A stretch of DNA of 64,000 nt from Yoonia sp. Lineage in GTDB: Bacteria > Pseudomonadota > Alphaproteobacteria > Rhodobacterales > Rhodobacteraceae. Under the pieces are notes generated by a model. It saw only the letters and a list, made by a program, of their open reading frames with translations. It was not told the origin of the DNA and ran no database searches. The stretch lies in assembly GCF_018402175.1 (NCBI RefSeq), contig NZ_JAGYJK010000007.1:1-64000 (forward strand), given 5' to 3'. Position 1 is the first letter of the stretch. Each line of letters starts with the position of its first letter. A program made the translations under genes and the position numbers. This document shows, in pieces, positions 1-8,094 of the stretch.

Positions 1-1011
1 TGCAACAGTTGATTTGAAGGCCGTGATTTCGTCGGCCATGGCTTCGGCGGGGGTTCTCCAACCGAGGGTTTTCCTCGGGCGGTTGTTCAGGAGCGCGGCA
101 ACATCGTTGAGCCAGGTCTGACTGGCGTCGTCGAGGTCTGTGCCCTTTGGCATGAATTGGCGCAGCAGGCCGTTCGTGTTTTCGTTTGAACCACGCTGCC
201 AGGGCGCGTGGGGATCGCAAAACCAGATATCGATCTTCAGCCGCCGGGCCAATTCGGGGTGGCAGGCCATCTCGGAGCCTCGGTCGTAGGTCATGCTCTT
301 TCGCAGGGCTGCAGGCAGGCGTTTCATTTGCCGGGTGAAGCTGTCCAGCACTGCCTCTGCGCCGTTGCCGTTCATTTTGCATAGAACAACGAAGCGTGTC
401 TTGCGCTCGACCAGCGTGCCCACCGACGAGCGGTTGAAGGCACCCTTGATCAAGTCGCCCTCCCAATGCCCTGGAACGAGGCGGGCCTCGATTTCCTCAG
501 GCCGGTTGATAATACGCAACGAGTCCGGGACCATGGAGCTTCCGGCAAGCGTCGCGCGTTTGCGACCGCGCGCGGGCTTTGCCTGCCGCAACGCCTCGAC
601 CATCGCCGCCTTCAACCCACCGCGTGGCTGGGCGTAGATCGCCGCATAGATGGTTTCGTGGCTCACACGGGCCGAGGGATCATCGGGTTTCATGACCCGC
701 AGCCTCTGCGCAATCTGCTCGGGAGACCAGCGGTGATGAACGAGATGATCGTGGACAAAGCGATGAAGCGCACTGCCTTCGGCCAGCCTGCGACGACGTC
801 GGCAGCGGGTCCGGCGCTCATCATACACGCGCCGCGCCGTCGTGGGGCAGTAGGAGGCATCCCCCTGCCGACCGCGCGCCAACTCGCGGCAAATCGTGCT
901 AGCGGGACGGCCCAGAAGCCGACCGATGCCCTGTTGGCTATTGCCTCGTTCATGCTCGGCGAAAATCACGCCACGTTCCTCGCTGCTGAGGTGCTTGCTT
1001 CGTCTGTCCAT
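1..1011 (-). CDS. IS30-family transposase, C-terminus cut by the window edge
   Basis: DDE transposase of an insertion sequence. The frame opens at an ATG ending at 1011, preceded by an AGGA ribosome site about 7 bases upstream, and stays open to base 1, giving at least 337 residues; IS30 transposases usually have about 320-380, so little is missing. An N-terminal helix-turn-helix region (about residues 10-48, SSEERGVIF to CRELARG) is followed by the catalytic core: HWEGD (Asp186), TYDRG (Asp243) and RGSNENTNG (Glu277). The second Asp and the Glu are 33 residues apart, as expected for IS30. NNRPRKTLGWRTP near the end is the typical IS30 C-terminal signature. No frameshift or stop is seen, so it may be active. 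Confidence 0.93.
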   Translation of the reverse strand, partial: MDRRSKHLSSEERGVIFAEHERGNSQQGIGRLLGRPASTICRELARGRQGDASYCPTTARRVYDERRTRCRRRRRLAEGSALHRFVHDHLVHHRWSPEQIAQRLRVMKPDDPSARVSHETIYAAIYAQPRGGLKAAMVEALRQAKPARGRKRATLAGSSMVPDSLRIINRPEEIEARLVPGHWEGDLIKGAFNRSSVGTLVERKTRFVVLCKMNGNGAEAVLDSFTRQMKRLPAALRKSMTYDRGSEMACHPELARRLKIDIWFCDPHAPWQRGSNENTNGLLRQFMPKGTDLDDASQTWLNDVAALLNNRPRKTLGWRTPAEAMADEITAFKSTVA

Positions 1012-1062
1012 TGCAACATCCTACGCCCTTCGGGCTCCCGGTGGCTAGCGGCGTAACAGATC
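1..1062 (-). mobile_element. IS30-family insertion sequence, partial (left end outside the window)
   Basis: The element comprises the transposase plus its short upstream end. The other terminus lies beyond base 1, so the inverted repeats cannot be paired and the right boundary is only an estimate between about 1015 and the terminator-like hairpin at 1063. It sits upstream of the DUF2244 gene and is transcribed away from it. Confidence 0.6.
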
Positions 1063-1091
1063 AAAAGCCCCCGCGCTGCGGGGGCTTTTTT
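1063..1091. terminator. Bidirectional rho-independent terminator
   Basis: A near-perfect hairpin: AAAAGCCCCCGC, a two-base loop, then GCGGGGGCTTTTTT. A-run on one side and T-run on the other let it work in both directions. It separates the IS element from the DUF2244 gene. Either it belonged to a gene now outside or displaced by the IS, or it insulates the IS. Confidence 0.75.
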
Positions 1092-1197
1092 CGTTTTGGG
1101 CTGTGGCAAAACGCCTGACAGGCGCAAGACACCAGTGACAGTTTCACGCATGGCCCTAGCTATGTGCAAAGACCAGACTGCACGCCGAGGAAATGAC

Positions 1198-1698
1198 ATG
1201 CCCTATCAATGGACCCCCGAACACCCCAATGACGGCCCCGACTGGCAATTGAGCCTGTGGCCTTATCGGTCGCTGTTGCGCAAGGATTTCGTGCTGTTCA
1301 TGGGGGCGACGGCGGCGCTGGTGGCGCTGCCGCTGATCTCGCTTTTGGGGACGGTGGTTGTCTGGGCCTTGCTGCCGTTTTTCGGGCTGATGTTCTGGGG
1401 GCTGTGGACCGCGATCAATATCAGTTACAAACGCGGCGAGGTACTGGAGGAACTAGCCGTGGATGACACAACCGCGCATCTGATCCGCCATAACCCCAAG
1501 GGCGAAAAGCTGGAATGGCACGCCAACCGCTATTGGGTGACGGTGCATCTGCATCCCAAGGGCGGGCCGGTCGAGAATTACATTACCCTGCGCGGCGGCG
1601 ACCGCGAGGTTGAAATCGGTGCGTTTCTGGATGTGTCCGAGCGGCTGGCGCTGTATGGTGATCTCAAACGCGCCTTGCGCGGCGATCAAGCATCCTGA
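1198..1698 (+). CDS. DUF2244 domain-containing membrane protein
   Basis: 166-residue protein of unknown function. It begins with the family's WQLSLWPYRSLLRKDF pattern, then has two adjacent hydrophobic stretches (about residues 37-80) forming a probable membrane hairpin, followed by a soluble part (YWVTVHLHPKGGPVENYITLRGG) rich in beta-strand character. The ATG at 1198 is chosen over the upstream in-frame ATG (1096) because GAGG lies 8 bases before it and family members start at this point. The gene ends just before a dispersed repeat and converges with yqeY. Confidence 0.85.
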   Translation: MPYQWTPEHPNDGPDWQLSLWPYRSLLRKDFVLFMGATAALVALPLISLLGTVVVWALLPFFGLMFWGLWTAINISYKRGEVLEELAVDDTTAHLIRHNPKGEKLEWHANRYWVTVHLHPKGGPVENYITLRGGDREVEIGAFLDVSERLALYGDLKRALRGDQAS

Positions 1699-1718
1699 CC
1701 GGAAACAGAAACTTTTAT

Positions 1719-1758
1719 GCCTCCGGCGGGGATATTTAGGCTCGGAAGATGATGAAAG
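1719..1758 (+). repeat. Dispersed gene-end repeat, copy 1 (CCTCCGGCGGGGATATTT type)
   Basis: GCCTCCGGCGGGGATATTT followed by AGGCTCGGAAGATGATGAAAG. It lies between the convergent ends of the DUF2244 gene and yqeY. Related copies are at 12387, 25599 and 40707. The first half can fold into a weak GC hairpin followed by a short T-rich run, so a role in termination is possible but unproven. Confidence 0.7.
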
Positions 1759-1761
1759 AGG

Positions 1762-2223
1762 CTATCCCAGCCGCGATTTGACCATGGGGCCGGCCTTGGC
1801 AAAATCCATCTGGCCGGTGTATTTGGTTTTCAGTTCCGCCATCACCTTGCCCATGTCGCGGATACTGGTGGCACCGACCGCAGCGATGGCCGCATCCACG
1901 GCAGATTCGGCTTCGGCATCGGACAGCTGACGGGGCAGGAATTCCTCGATCACCTTGATCTCGGCCAGTTCTTTTTCGGCAAGTTCCAGTCTGCCGCCTT
2001 CTTCATAGGCGCGCGCGCTTTCCTGCCGTTGCTTGACCATCCGGCCCATGATCGCAAGGACATCGGCGTCGGACAGCCCTGCGGCTTCGTCAGCGGTGCC
2101 GCGCATGGCGATGTCGCGGTCCTTGATCGCCGCGTTAATCAGGCGCAGCGTGGACAGCCTGTCGGCTTCTTTCGCTCTCATCGCATCGGTCAGTGCCGTC
2201 GTGATCCGGTCGCGCAGCTGCAT
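1762..2223 (-). CDS. yqeY: GatB/YqeY domain protein
   Basis: 153-residue cytosolic helical protein of the YqeY family, related to the tail domain of GatB that contacts tRNA. Seen are MQLRDRITTALTDAMRAKE at the start, STLRLINAAIKDRDIA, then IKVIEEFLPRQLSDAE and the family's C-terminal DMGKVMAELKTKY. Length is normal. Its role is not settled; it may act in tRNA handling. It is transcribed divergently from carA, with a plausible promoter at 2259-2287 and AGGA upstream of the ATG. Confidence 0.92.
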   Translation of the reverse strand: MQLRDRITTALTDAMRAKEADRLSTLRLINAAIKDRDIAMRGTADEAAGLSDADVLAIMGRMVKQRQESARAYEEGGRLELAEKELAEIKVIEEFLPRQLSDAEAESAVDAAIAAVGATSIRDMGKVMAELKTKYTGQMDFAKAGPMVKSRLG

Positions 2224-2258
2224 GAAAATTCCTGTTCTTTTGCCGATAAAGAAAGTGC

Positions 2259-2287
2259 ATGCTACCCCTTTGCGCCAGCGGTGACAA
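2259..2287 (-). promoter_or_regulatory. Predicted sigma-70 promoter of yqeY
   Basis: On the minus strand TTGTCA (2287-2282) is followed by 17 bases and TAGCAT (2264-2259), ending about 36 bases before the yqeY start codon. Both boxes match the housekeeping consensus at four or more positions with ideal spacing. Prediction from pattern only. Confidence 0.45.
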
Positions 2288-2335
2288 GCAGACTGACGTG
2301 ACGGTATCCCTTATTTGCAAGGCGACACTCCGGCC

Positions 2336-2364
2336 TTGACCCTGTGGCTGTGCGCCCGTAAACC
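2336..2364 (+). promoter_or_regulatory. Predicted promoter of carA
   Basis: TTGACC (2336-2341), 17-base spacer, TAAACC (2359-2364), about 30 bases before the carA start. The -35 box is good, the -10 box weak. No pyrimidine attenuator or leader peptide is visible in the short leader. Confidence 0.35.
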
Positions 2365-2394
2365 CGCACCAATTTGACCAATGGAGATCCGCAC

Positions 2395-3543
2395 ATGACG
2401 CAGAAACCGACGGCCTGCCTTGCACTGGCGGATGGGACGATCTTTTACGGCATGGGCTTTGGCGCTGCAGGTGAAACCGTGGCCGAGCTGTGTTTCAACA
2501 CCGCGATGACGGGCTATCAGGAAATCATGACCGACCCGTCCTATGCCGGGCAGATCATCACCTTTACCTTTCCCCATATCGGCAATACCGGCGTCAATAC
2601 CGATGACGACGAAACCGCTGATCCGGTCGCGGCGGGTATGGTTGTCAAATGGGACCCGACCGAGGCGTCCAACTGGCGCGCCACAGGAGAGCTGAAAAGC
2701 TGGCTGGCCGCGCGCAACCGGATTGGTATGGGGGGCGTCGATACCCGCCGCCTGACCCGCGCGATCCGCCAGCAGGGTGCGCCGCATGTCGCCTTGGCCC
2801 ATAACCCCGATGGCGTGTTCGATCTGGAAAAACTGGTGGCCAAGGCCCGCGCCTTTGCCGGTCTGGAAGGGCTGGATCTGGCAAAGGATGTGACCTGCGC
2901 GCAATCCTATCAGTGGAACGAAATGCGCTGGGCCTGGCCCGAAGGCCATCAGCCGCAGACGCAAGCCCGCCACAAGGTTGTTGCGGTCGATTACGGGGCC
3001 AAGCGCAATATCCTGCGCTGTCTGGCCTCGGCTGGTTGCGATGTGACCGTCCTGCCCGCCAGCGCCACGGCCGAAGATGTGCTGGCCCTGAACCCCGATG
3101 GCGTGTTTCTGTCCAACGGTCCGGGCGATCCTGCGGCCACCGGTGTTTATGCCGTGCCGATGATCCAGGGCGTGCTGGCAACCGATATTCCGGTCTTTGG
3201 CATTTGTCTGGGGCATCAGATGTTGGCGCTGGCCTTGGGCGCGCGCACCATCAAGATGAACCACGGCCATCACGGGGCCAATCATCCGGTCAAGGACCGC
3301 GAGACCGGCAAGGTGGAAATCACATCGATGAACCACGGCTTTACCGTAGATAGCCAGACCCTGCCTGCGGGTGTCATCGAAACCCATGTATCGCTTTTTG
3401 ACGGGTCCAATTGCGGTATCCGCCTTGATGGCCGCCCGGTGTTCAGCGTGCAATACCACCCAGAGGCCAGCCCCGGCCCGCAGGACAGCTATTACCTGTT
3501 TGAACGGTTTGCCGAGGCGATGGATGCCCGCGCCGCGCGCTGA
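2395..3543 (+). CDS. carA: Carbamoyl-phosphate synthase small subunit (glutaminase)
   Basis: CarA hydrolyses glutamine and passes ammonia to CarB to make carbamoyl phosphate for arginine and pyrimidines. The 382-residue length equals that of the classic enzyme. The N-terminal half shows LADGTIFYGMGFG and NTAMTGYQEIMTDPSYAGQ; the class I amidotransferase half carries FLSNGPGDP, the nucleophile in VFGICLGHQMLALA, and the His/Glu pair in VQYHPEASPGP. The ATG at 2395 has GGAG 8 bases upstream; an in-frame ATG at 2374 lacks such a site. carB is not next to it. Confidence 0.97.
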   Translation: MTQKPTACLALADGTIFYGMGFGAAGETVAELCFNTAMTGYQEIMTDPSYAGQIITFTFPHIGNTGVNTDDDETADPVAAGMVVKWDPTEASNWRATGELKSWLAARNRIGMGGVDTRRLTRAIRQQGAPHVALAHNPDGVFDLEKLVAKARAFAGLEGLDLAKDVTCAQSYQWNEMRWAWPEGHQPQTQARHKVVAVDYGAKRNILRCLASAGCDVTVLPASATAEDVLALNPDGVFLSNGPGDPAATGVYAVPMIQGVLATDIPVFGICLGHQMLALALGARTIKMNHGHHGANHPVKDRETGKVEITSMNHGFTVDSQTLPAGVIETHVSLFDGSNCGIRLDGRPVFSVQYHPEASPGPQDSYYLFERFAEAMDARAAR

Positions 3544-3550
3544 GGGCGCA

Positions 3551-3566
3551 TTAACCAGTCCTTAAC
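3551..3566 (+). promoter_or_regulatory. Perfect CtrA-type binding box
   Basis: TTAA, seven bases, TTAAC: an exact match to the alphaproteobacterial CtrA recognition pattern TTAA-N7-TTAAC. It lies between the carA stop and the glycosyltransferase start, 43 bases before that ATG, a suitable position for control of the downstream gene. It is the only such match I noticed in an intergenic region of the window. Confidence 0.6.
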
Positions 3567-3608
3567 CATGCGGCGCGATACCTGATCCGGTCACGGGACA
3601 GGTGCCAT

Positions 3609-5510
3609 ATGCTTGATTTCATCACCGATTCCGCTGTTGCCGCCCGCCTGACCGATACGGATCTGGCGCTGTTGCAATCCTTGCTGGCCATGCATCTGCT
3701 GGATCAGGGACAGGCCGACCGTGCCGCAGCGGCGGCGCTGCGTCTGGATGTGCCGCTGAGCGATATATTGCTGCGCGATTGCAACCTGCCTGCACGGACA
3801 ATCGCCCGCCATCTGGCAAAAGCCCATGATGTGCAGATCATTGACCCGACCCGCCGCCCAGCCGATGCAACGCTGATCGCCCGCTGGGGCGCGCGCGCGT
3901 GTTTGTGCCGCGCGGTGCTGCCATGGCGCGACGCGCAGGGCACGGTCACGGTCCTGACCACCTGCCCCACCCGTTTCGCAGCAGCGCGCCCCGATCTGGA
4001 ACAGGTCTTTGGCCGCATCCGCATGGCGATCACCACCGAGGCCAAGCTGACAGATGCCATCGCCACACTGCATGGCCCCTGCTTTGCGGCGGATGCGGAA
4101 ACCTGCGTGCCTGCCGCCGAAAGCTGCCGGACATGGGACGCCGCCCGCACAGCCCGACTGGCGCTGGTCATGGCACTGGCCATCATGGCCTGTGCGGTCC
4201 TTGATCTGGGTGCGCTGATCATCGCAGTCACGCTTTGGGCGATGGTCGTGCTGGCGGCGACGACGCTGCTGAAAGCGGCCGCGGTGATCATCGGGATGCG
4301 CGCGCGCCCCCGCGACCCCCGCCCCGTGGCCGAGGCCGATCTGCCGGTGATCACGATGCTGGTCCCGCTTTACCGCGAAACGGCGATTGCGTCGCATCTG
4401 CTGGTGCGGCTGGCGGCGCTGCGCTATCCGCGCGCCTTGCTGGATGTCTGTCTTGTGCTGGAACAGGATGACGCGACCACCCGCGCGACGCTGGCGCGCA
4501 CCCGGCTGCCGGGCTGGATCAGGGCCATCATCGTCCCGCCCGGTCAGGTCAAGACCAAGCCACGCGCGCTGAACTATGCGCTGCCCTTTGCGCGGGGCAG
4601 CATCATCGGGGTCTGGGATGCCGAAGACGCCCCCGCCCCCGACCAGTTGCACGTCGTGGCCCGCCATTTCGCCGCCGCCGGACCGCGTGTCGCCTGCCTG
4701 CAAGGGGTGCTGGATTATTACAATGCCGGCACCAACTGGCTGACCCGCTGTTTCACCATCGAATATGCGGCATGGTTCCGCGTCGTCCTGCCGGGGCTGG
4801 CGCGGTTGGGACTGGTGGTGCCTTTGGGCGGCACGACGCTGTTTTTCCGGCGCAGCGTGCTGGAAGCCTTGGGCGCATGGGACGCGCATAACGTGACAGA
4901 GGATGCCGATCTGGGTCTGCGTCTGGCGCGGCGTGGCTATACCACCGCGCTGATCCCCACCCTGACGATGGAAGAGGCCAATGGCCGCGCCTGGCCTTGG
5001 GTCAAGCAACGCGCGCGCTGGCTGAAAGGTTACGCCGTCACCTATGGCGTCCATATGCGCAACCCTGTGCGCCTGCTGCGCGATCTGGGGCTGTGGCAAT
5101 TCATCGGGGTGCAGGTGCTGTTTCTGGGCACGCTAAGCCTGTTTGCCCTGATGCCCTTGTTCTGGTCGCTGTGGCTGATCCCGCTGGGGGTGGCACATCC
5201 GCTGCACGGCTGGCTGTCGGCAGGGGCATTCCGGGCGATGACCTATGCGTTTATCGCGGCCGAGGCGCTGGCCTTGCTGGTCAATCTTGTCGGGCTCCAC
5301 AAGGCGGGCCGTCTGCGGCTGTGGGGCTGGGCGCTGACGCTGCCGGTCTATTTTCCGCTGGGCACGCTGGCGGCCTATCGCGGGCTGGCGGAACTGGCCA
5401 CAAGGCCGTTCTATTGGGACAAGACCGCGCATGGCGTGGTGCTGACGGGGCTGAAACCGCCCGCTAATCTGCCGCCTCGACCTTTGCCGCATCCAGTTTC
5501 AACCGCGTGA
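3609..5510 (+). CDS. Membrane glycosyltransferase (GT2) with GspE-N-like N-terminal domain
   Basis: 633-residue probable polysaccharide synthase. Residues about 1-150 resemble the N-terminal domain found in type II secretion/pilus ATPases (MshEN/GspE-N type), without the full cyclic-di-GMP motif that I can see. Two hydrophobic segments (about 180-225) precede a processive family 2 glycosyltransferase core: the DAED motif at 337-340, TED at 430-432 and QRARW at 467-471. At least three further membrane segments follow. The product is likely an exported or capsular polysaccharide, donor sugar unknown. A CtrA box sits just upstream. The 3' end overlaps the convergent GntR gene by 47 bases. Confidence 0.85.
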   Translation: MLDFITDSAVAARLTDTDLALLQSLLAMHLLDQGQADRAAAAALRLDVPLSDILLRDCNLPARTIARHLAKAHDVQIIDPTRRPADATLIARWGARACLCRAVLPWRDAQGTVTVLTTCPTRFAAARPDLEQVFGRIRMAITTEAKLTDAIATLHGPCFAADAETCVPAAESCRTWDAARTARLALVMALAIMACAVLDLGALIIAVTLWAMVVLAATTLLKAAAVIIGMRARPRDPRPVAEADLPVITMLVPLYRETAIASHLLVRLAALRYPRALLDVCLVLEQDDATTRATLARTRLPGWIRAIIVPPGQVKTKPRALNYALPFARGSIIGVWDAEDAPAPDQLHVVARHFAAAGPRVACLQGVLDYYNAGTNWLTRCFTIEYAAWFRVVLPGLARLGLVVPLGGTTLFFRRSVLEALGAWDAHNVTEDADLGLRLARRGYTTALIPTLTMEEANGRAWPWVKQRARWLKGYAVTYGVHMRNPVRLLRDLGLWQFIGVQVLFLGTLSLFALMPLFWSLWLIPLGVAHPLHGWLSAGAFRAMTYAFIAAEALALLVNLVGLHKAGRLRLWGWALTLPVYFPLGTLAAYRGLAELATRPFYWDKTAHGVVLTGLKPPANLPPRPLPHPVSTA

Positions 5511-6117
5511 CAAAAGCGGCAGAGATGTGATCGCGCAGCGCCTTATAAGCAGCGTCACCATCACCCGCCGCAATCGCCGCGACAATATCGGCATGTTCCT
5601 GCAAGGTCTGCGCACCGCGCCCTTCGGCAGCCAGCGACGTGGTGGCCAGCAAGGCCATCGACCGATGCACAAGGTCCAACTGCTGCACCAGATAGCGGTT
5701 ATGCGACGCCAGATGGATCTGCTTGTGAAACCGCCGGTTCGCGCGGCTGAGCGCGGATGGATCATTGATCAGCCTTTTGTCGGCCTCCAGCATGTCCTGC
5801 AAAACCCGCACTTCTTCGGGGGCGGCGTGGCGCGCGGCCAGACGGGCGGCCAACCCTTCCAACTCGCCGCGCACGACGTAAAGTTCGGACAATTGCGAAT
5901 GATCCAGCGAAGCCACGATCAGCGACCGGCCATCGCGGGTCAGCAAGGATTGTGTTTCCAGCCGCTGCAACGCCTCGCGGATCGGGGTGCGCGACACGCC
6001 GAACCGTTCGGCCAATTCGCTTTCGACCAGCCTGTCGCCAGGTTTATAAAGGTGGCTGTCGATCGCCTCCAGTATCAGGGCATAGGCGTCTTTCTGGGAT
6101 TGTCGCGGGTCTTGCAT
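5464..6117 (-). CDS. GntR-family transcriptional regulator (FadR/FCD type)
   Basis: 217-residue DNA-binding regulator. The winged helix-turn-helix (about residues 8-70) shows YKPGDRLVESELAERFGVSRTPIREAL. The all-helical FCD effector domain follows, with likely metal or ligand residues in RRFHKQIHLASHN, the His of EHADIVAAI and that of LRDHISAAF. The start at 6117 (MQDPRQSQ) fits family alignments and has AGG upstream; an extension to 6156 is possible. It diverges from the HAD phosphatase gene and may control it or neighbours. The effector is unknown. Confidence 0.92.
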   Translation of the reverse strand: MQDPRQSQKDAYALILEAIDSHLYKPGDRLVESELAERFGVSRTPIREALQRLETQSLLTRDGRSLIVASLDHSQLSELYVVRGELEGLAARLAARHAAPEEVRVLQDMLEADKRLINDPSALSRANRRFHKQIHLASHNRYLVQQLDLVHRSMALLATTSLAAEGRGAQTLQEHADIVAAIAAGDGDAAYKALRDHISAAFVTRLKLDAAKVEAAD

Positions 6118-6217
6118 CGGTGAACCTGTCGTTGTTCCCAAGACCTTACGCCGCATGCGCCGCCGCAGGCAAGCCCAAGCAGTTGCACCCCGACAAGTGG
6201 CAGATTACCAAAGGGGC

Positions 6218-6865
6218 ATGGTTGCGCAGCATTTTGCACATGTCGATACATGGGTCTTTGACCTCGACAACACGCTTTATCACCCGTCGGCGGGGTTGTT
6301 CGCGCAGATGGATGTGCGTTTTGCAGCCTATGTGATGCGGGTCACAGGGCTGGATCAGGCGCGCGCGTTGCGGCGCGCGCATGACTACTGGATCAGCCAC
6401 GGGTCGACCCTCGCGGGGCTGATGGCCGAACATCACATCGACCCCGATGATTTTCTGGCCGATGTGCATGACATCGACATCGCCCATCTGGCACCTGATC
6501 CATTGCTGGGTGCGGCCATTGCGGGGCTGCAGGGGCGCAAGGTTGTCTATACCAACGGGTCGGAAAACCATGCCAAACGCGTGCTGGCCGCGCGCGGGTT
6601 GACGCGGCATTTCGATGCGGTTTACGGCGTTGAACACGCCAATTACCGCCCCAAACCCACGGCCGAGGCTTTTGCTGCGATCTTTACCCGTGATGGGATT
6701 ACCCCCACCAAGGCCGCGATGTTCGAGGATGAGGCCCGTAATCTGGCCGTGCCGCATGATGTGGGGATGTGCACCGTGCATGTCCACGAATCGCCCGAAA
6801 CCGCGCCGCATATCCACCATGGCGCGCCGGACCTTGCGGCTTTCTTGTCGCAGCTTGCGCGCTGA
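6218..6865 (+). CDS. HAD-family pyrimidine 5'-nucleotidase
   Basis: 215-residue cytosolic phosphatase of the HAD superfamily, the group that dephosphorylates pyrimidine nucleotides. Motif I is FDLDNTLYHP near the N-terminus, motif II VVYTNGS, the lysine is in YRPKPTAEAF and motif III is MFEDEARNL. The ATG at 6218 has a G-rich run unusually close (AAGGGGC directly before it); an upstream GTG at 6197 is an alternative. It runs in the same direction as the flavin monooxygenase gene 38 bases downstream. Confidence 0.85.
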   Translation: MVAQHFAHVDTWVFDLDNTLYHPSAGLFAQMDVRFAAYVMRVTGLDQARALRRAHDYWISHGSTLAGLMAEHHIDPDDFLADVHDIDIAHLAPDPLLGAAIAGLQGRKVVYTNGSENHAKRVLAARGLTRHFDAVYGVEHANYRPKPTAEAFAAIFTRDGITPTKAAMFEDEARNLAVPHDVGMCTVHVHESPETAPHIHHGAPDLAAFLSQLAR

Positions 6866-6903
6866 TCCTTCTCAAGCCCGCATCGGCGGACTATGTCCTG
6901 CAC

Positions 6904-8094
6904 ATGGAACGCAAAAACGCTGATATTCTGATCGCCGGTGGCGGTGTCGCGGGGCTGGTCGCCGCTGCCGCCTTTGGCACGGCCGGTTTTTCCGTGGTGA
7001 TCGTCGATCCCGCACCGCCCGTCACCGATGCCGACAGCGACGGGGCGGATCTGCGCACCACGGCGTTCCTGCAACCGGCACAGGCGTTTCTGGATGCCGC
7101 AGGCGTCTGGCCGCATCTGGCGGATCACGCGACCCCCTTGCAGATCATGCGCATCGTCGATGCCGCAGCCAGCCCCCATGTCATGCGCGATTTCGACGCC
7201 AGCGACATTTCCGACCAGCCCTTTGGCTGGAACCTGCCAAATTGGCTGCTTCGCCGTGAAATCGTGGCGCGGCTGCAAGATTTGCCCAATGTCGATTTCC
7301 GCCCCGGCACCGGTTTTGGCAACATGGTGCCGCGCCTGAACGCGGCTTTGGTCAATCTGACCGACGGCACGCAGGTCGCAGCCGCGCTGGTGATCGGGGC
7401 TGACGGACGCAATTCCGCCGTGCGCCGCGCCTTGGGGATCAGTGCCAGCACCACGCGTTACGGGCAAAAGGCCGTGACCTTTGCCGTCACGCATGACGCG
7501 CCGCATGACAATATCTCGACCGAGATTCACCGCGCGGGCGGGCCGTTCACGCTGGTCCCGCTGCCCGATCATGCGGGCAAGCCGTGTTCTGCCGTGGTCT
7601 GGATGGATCATGGCGCGGAATGCCTGCGCCGCGCAGCACTGGATGCCGCAGATTTCGAGGCCGAGGCGAATGACCGGTCCGCCCTGCATTATGGCCCGCT
7701 AAAGCTCGCGTCAAAACGCATGGTCTGGCCGATCATATCCCAGACAGCCGACCAGATCACCGGCCCGCGCACAGCACTGGTCGCCGAGGCCGCCCATGTG
7801 ATGCCGCCCATCGGCGCGCAGGGGCTGAACATGTCGCTGCGCGATCTGGCCTGCCTGTTGGACCTTGCCACAGCCGATCCCGCCAGCCTTGGCAGCGCGG
7901 CGATGCTCGACAGCTACGCCCGCCAGCGGCACCCGGATATCAAGCTGCGGGTCGCAGGCATCGACGCGCTGAACAAGGCGTCCATGCTGGGCAACAGCAT
8001 GGCGCAGGATTTGCGCGCACGCGGGATCGCCGCACTTTACGGGATCACGCCGGTCCGGCGCACGCTGATGCAACTGGGTCTGGGCGCGCGCTAG
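6904..8094 (+). CDS. UbiH/UbiF-family FAD-dependent monooxygenase (ubiquinone biosynthesis)
   Basis: 396-residue flavoprotein hydroxylase. The N-terminus carries the dinucleotide-binding motif ILIAGGGVAGLVAA, the middle the IGADGRNSAVRR motif, and the C-terminal part GPRTALVAEAAHVMPPIGAQGLNMSLRDL, the FAD-pyrophosphate site of the UbiH/UbiF/UbiL group. It probably hydroxylates the ubiquinone ring; which position cannot be told from sequence. Its TAG stop is the palindrome CTAG at 8091-8094, which also provides the stop of the convergent aminotransferase gene. Confidence 0.88.
   Translation: MERKNADILIAGGGVAGLVAAAAFGTAGFSVVIVDPAPPVTDADSDGADLRTTAFLQPAQAFLDAAGVWPHLADHATPLQIMRIVDAAASPHVMRDFDASDISDQPFGWNLPNWLLRREIVARLQDLPNVDFRPGTGFGNMVPRLNAALVNLTDGTQVAAALVIGADGRNSAVRRALGISASTTRYGQKAVTFAVTHDAPHDNISTEIHRAGGPFTLVPLPDHAGKPCSAVVWMDHGAECLRRAALDAADFEAEANDRSALHYGPLKLASKRMVWPIISQTADQITGPRTALVAEAAHVMPPIGAQGLNMSLRDLACLLDLATADPASLGSAAMLDSYARQRHPDIKLRVAGIDALNKASMLGNSMAQDLRARGIAALYGITPVRRTLMQLGLGAR

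Noticed and set aside
2311-3459. 382-codon open frame antisense to carA
   Set aside because: It lies wholly inside the well-supported carA gene and encodes a His/Gln/Gly-rich sequence typical of reverse-frame readings of GC-rich genes.
3591-5099. 502-codon open frame antisense to the glycosyltransferase gene
   Set aside because: Gln/Arg/Gly-rich shadow with no domain; the sense gene has clear catalytic motifs.
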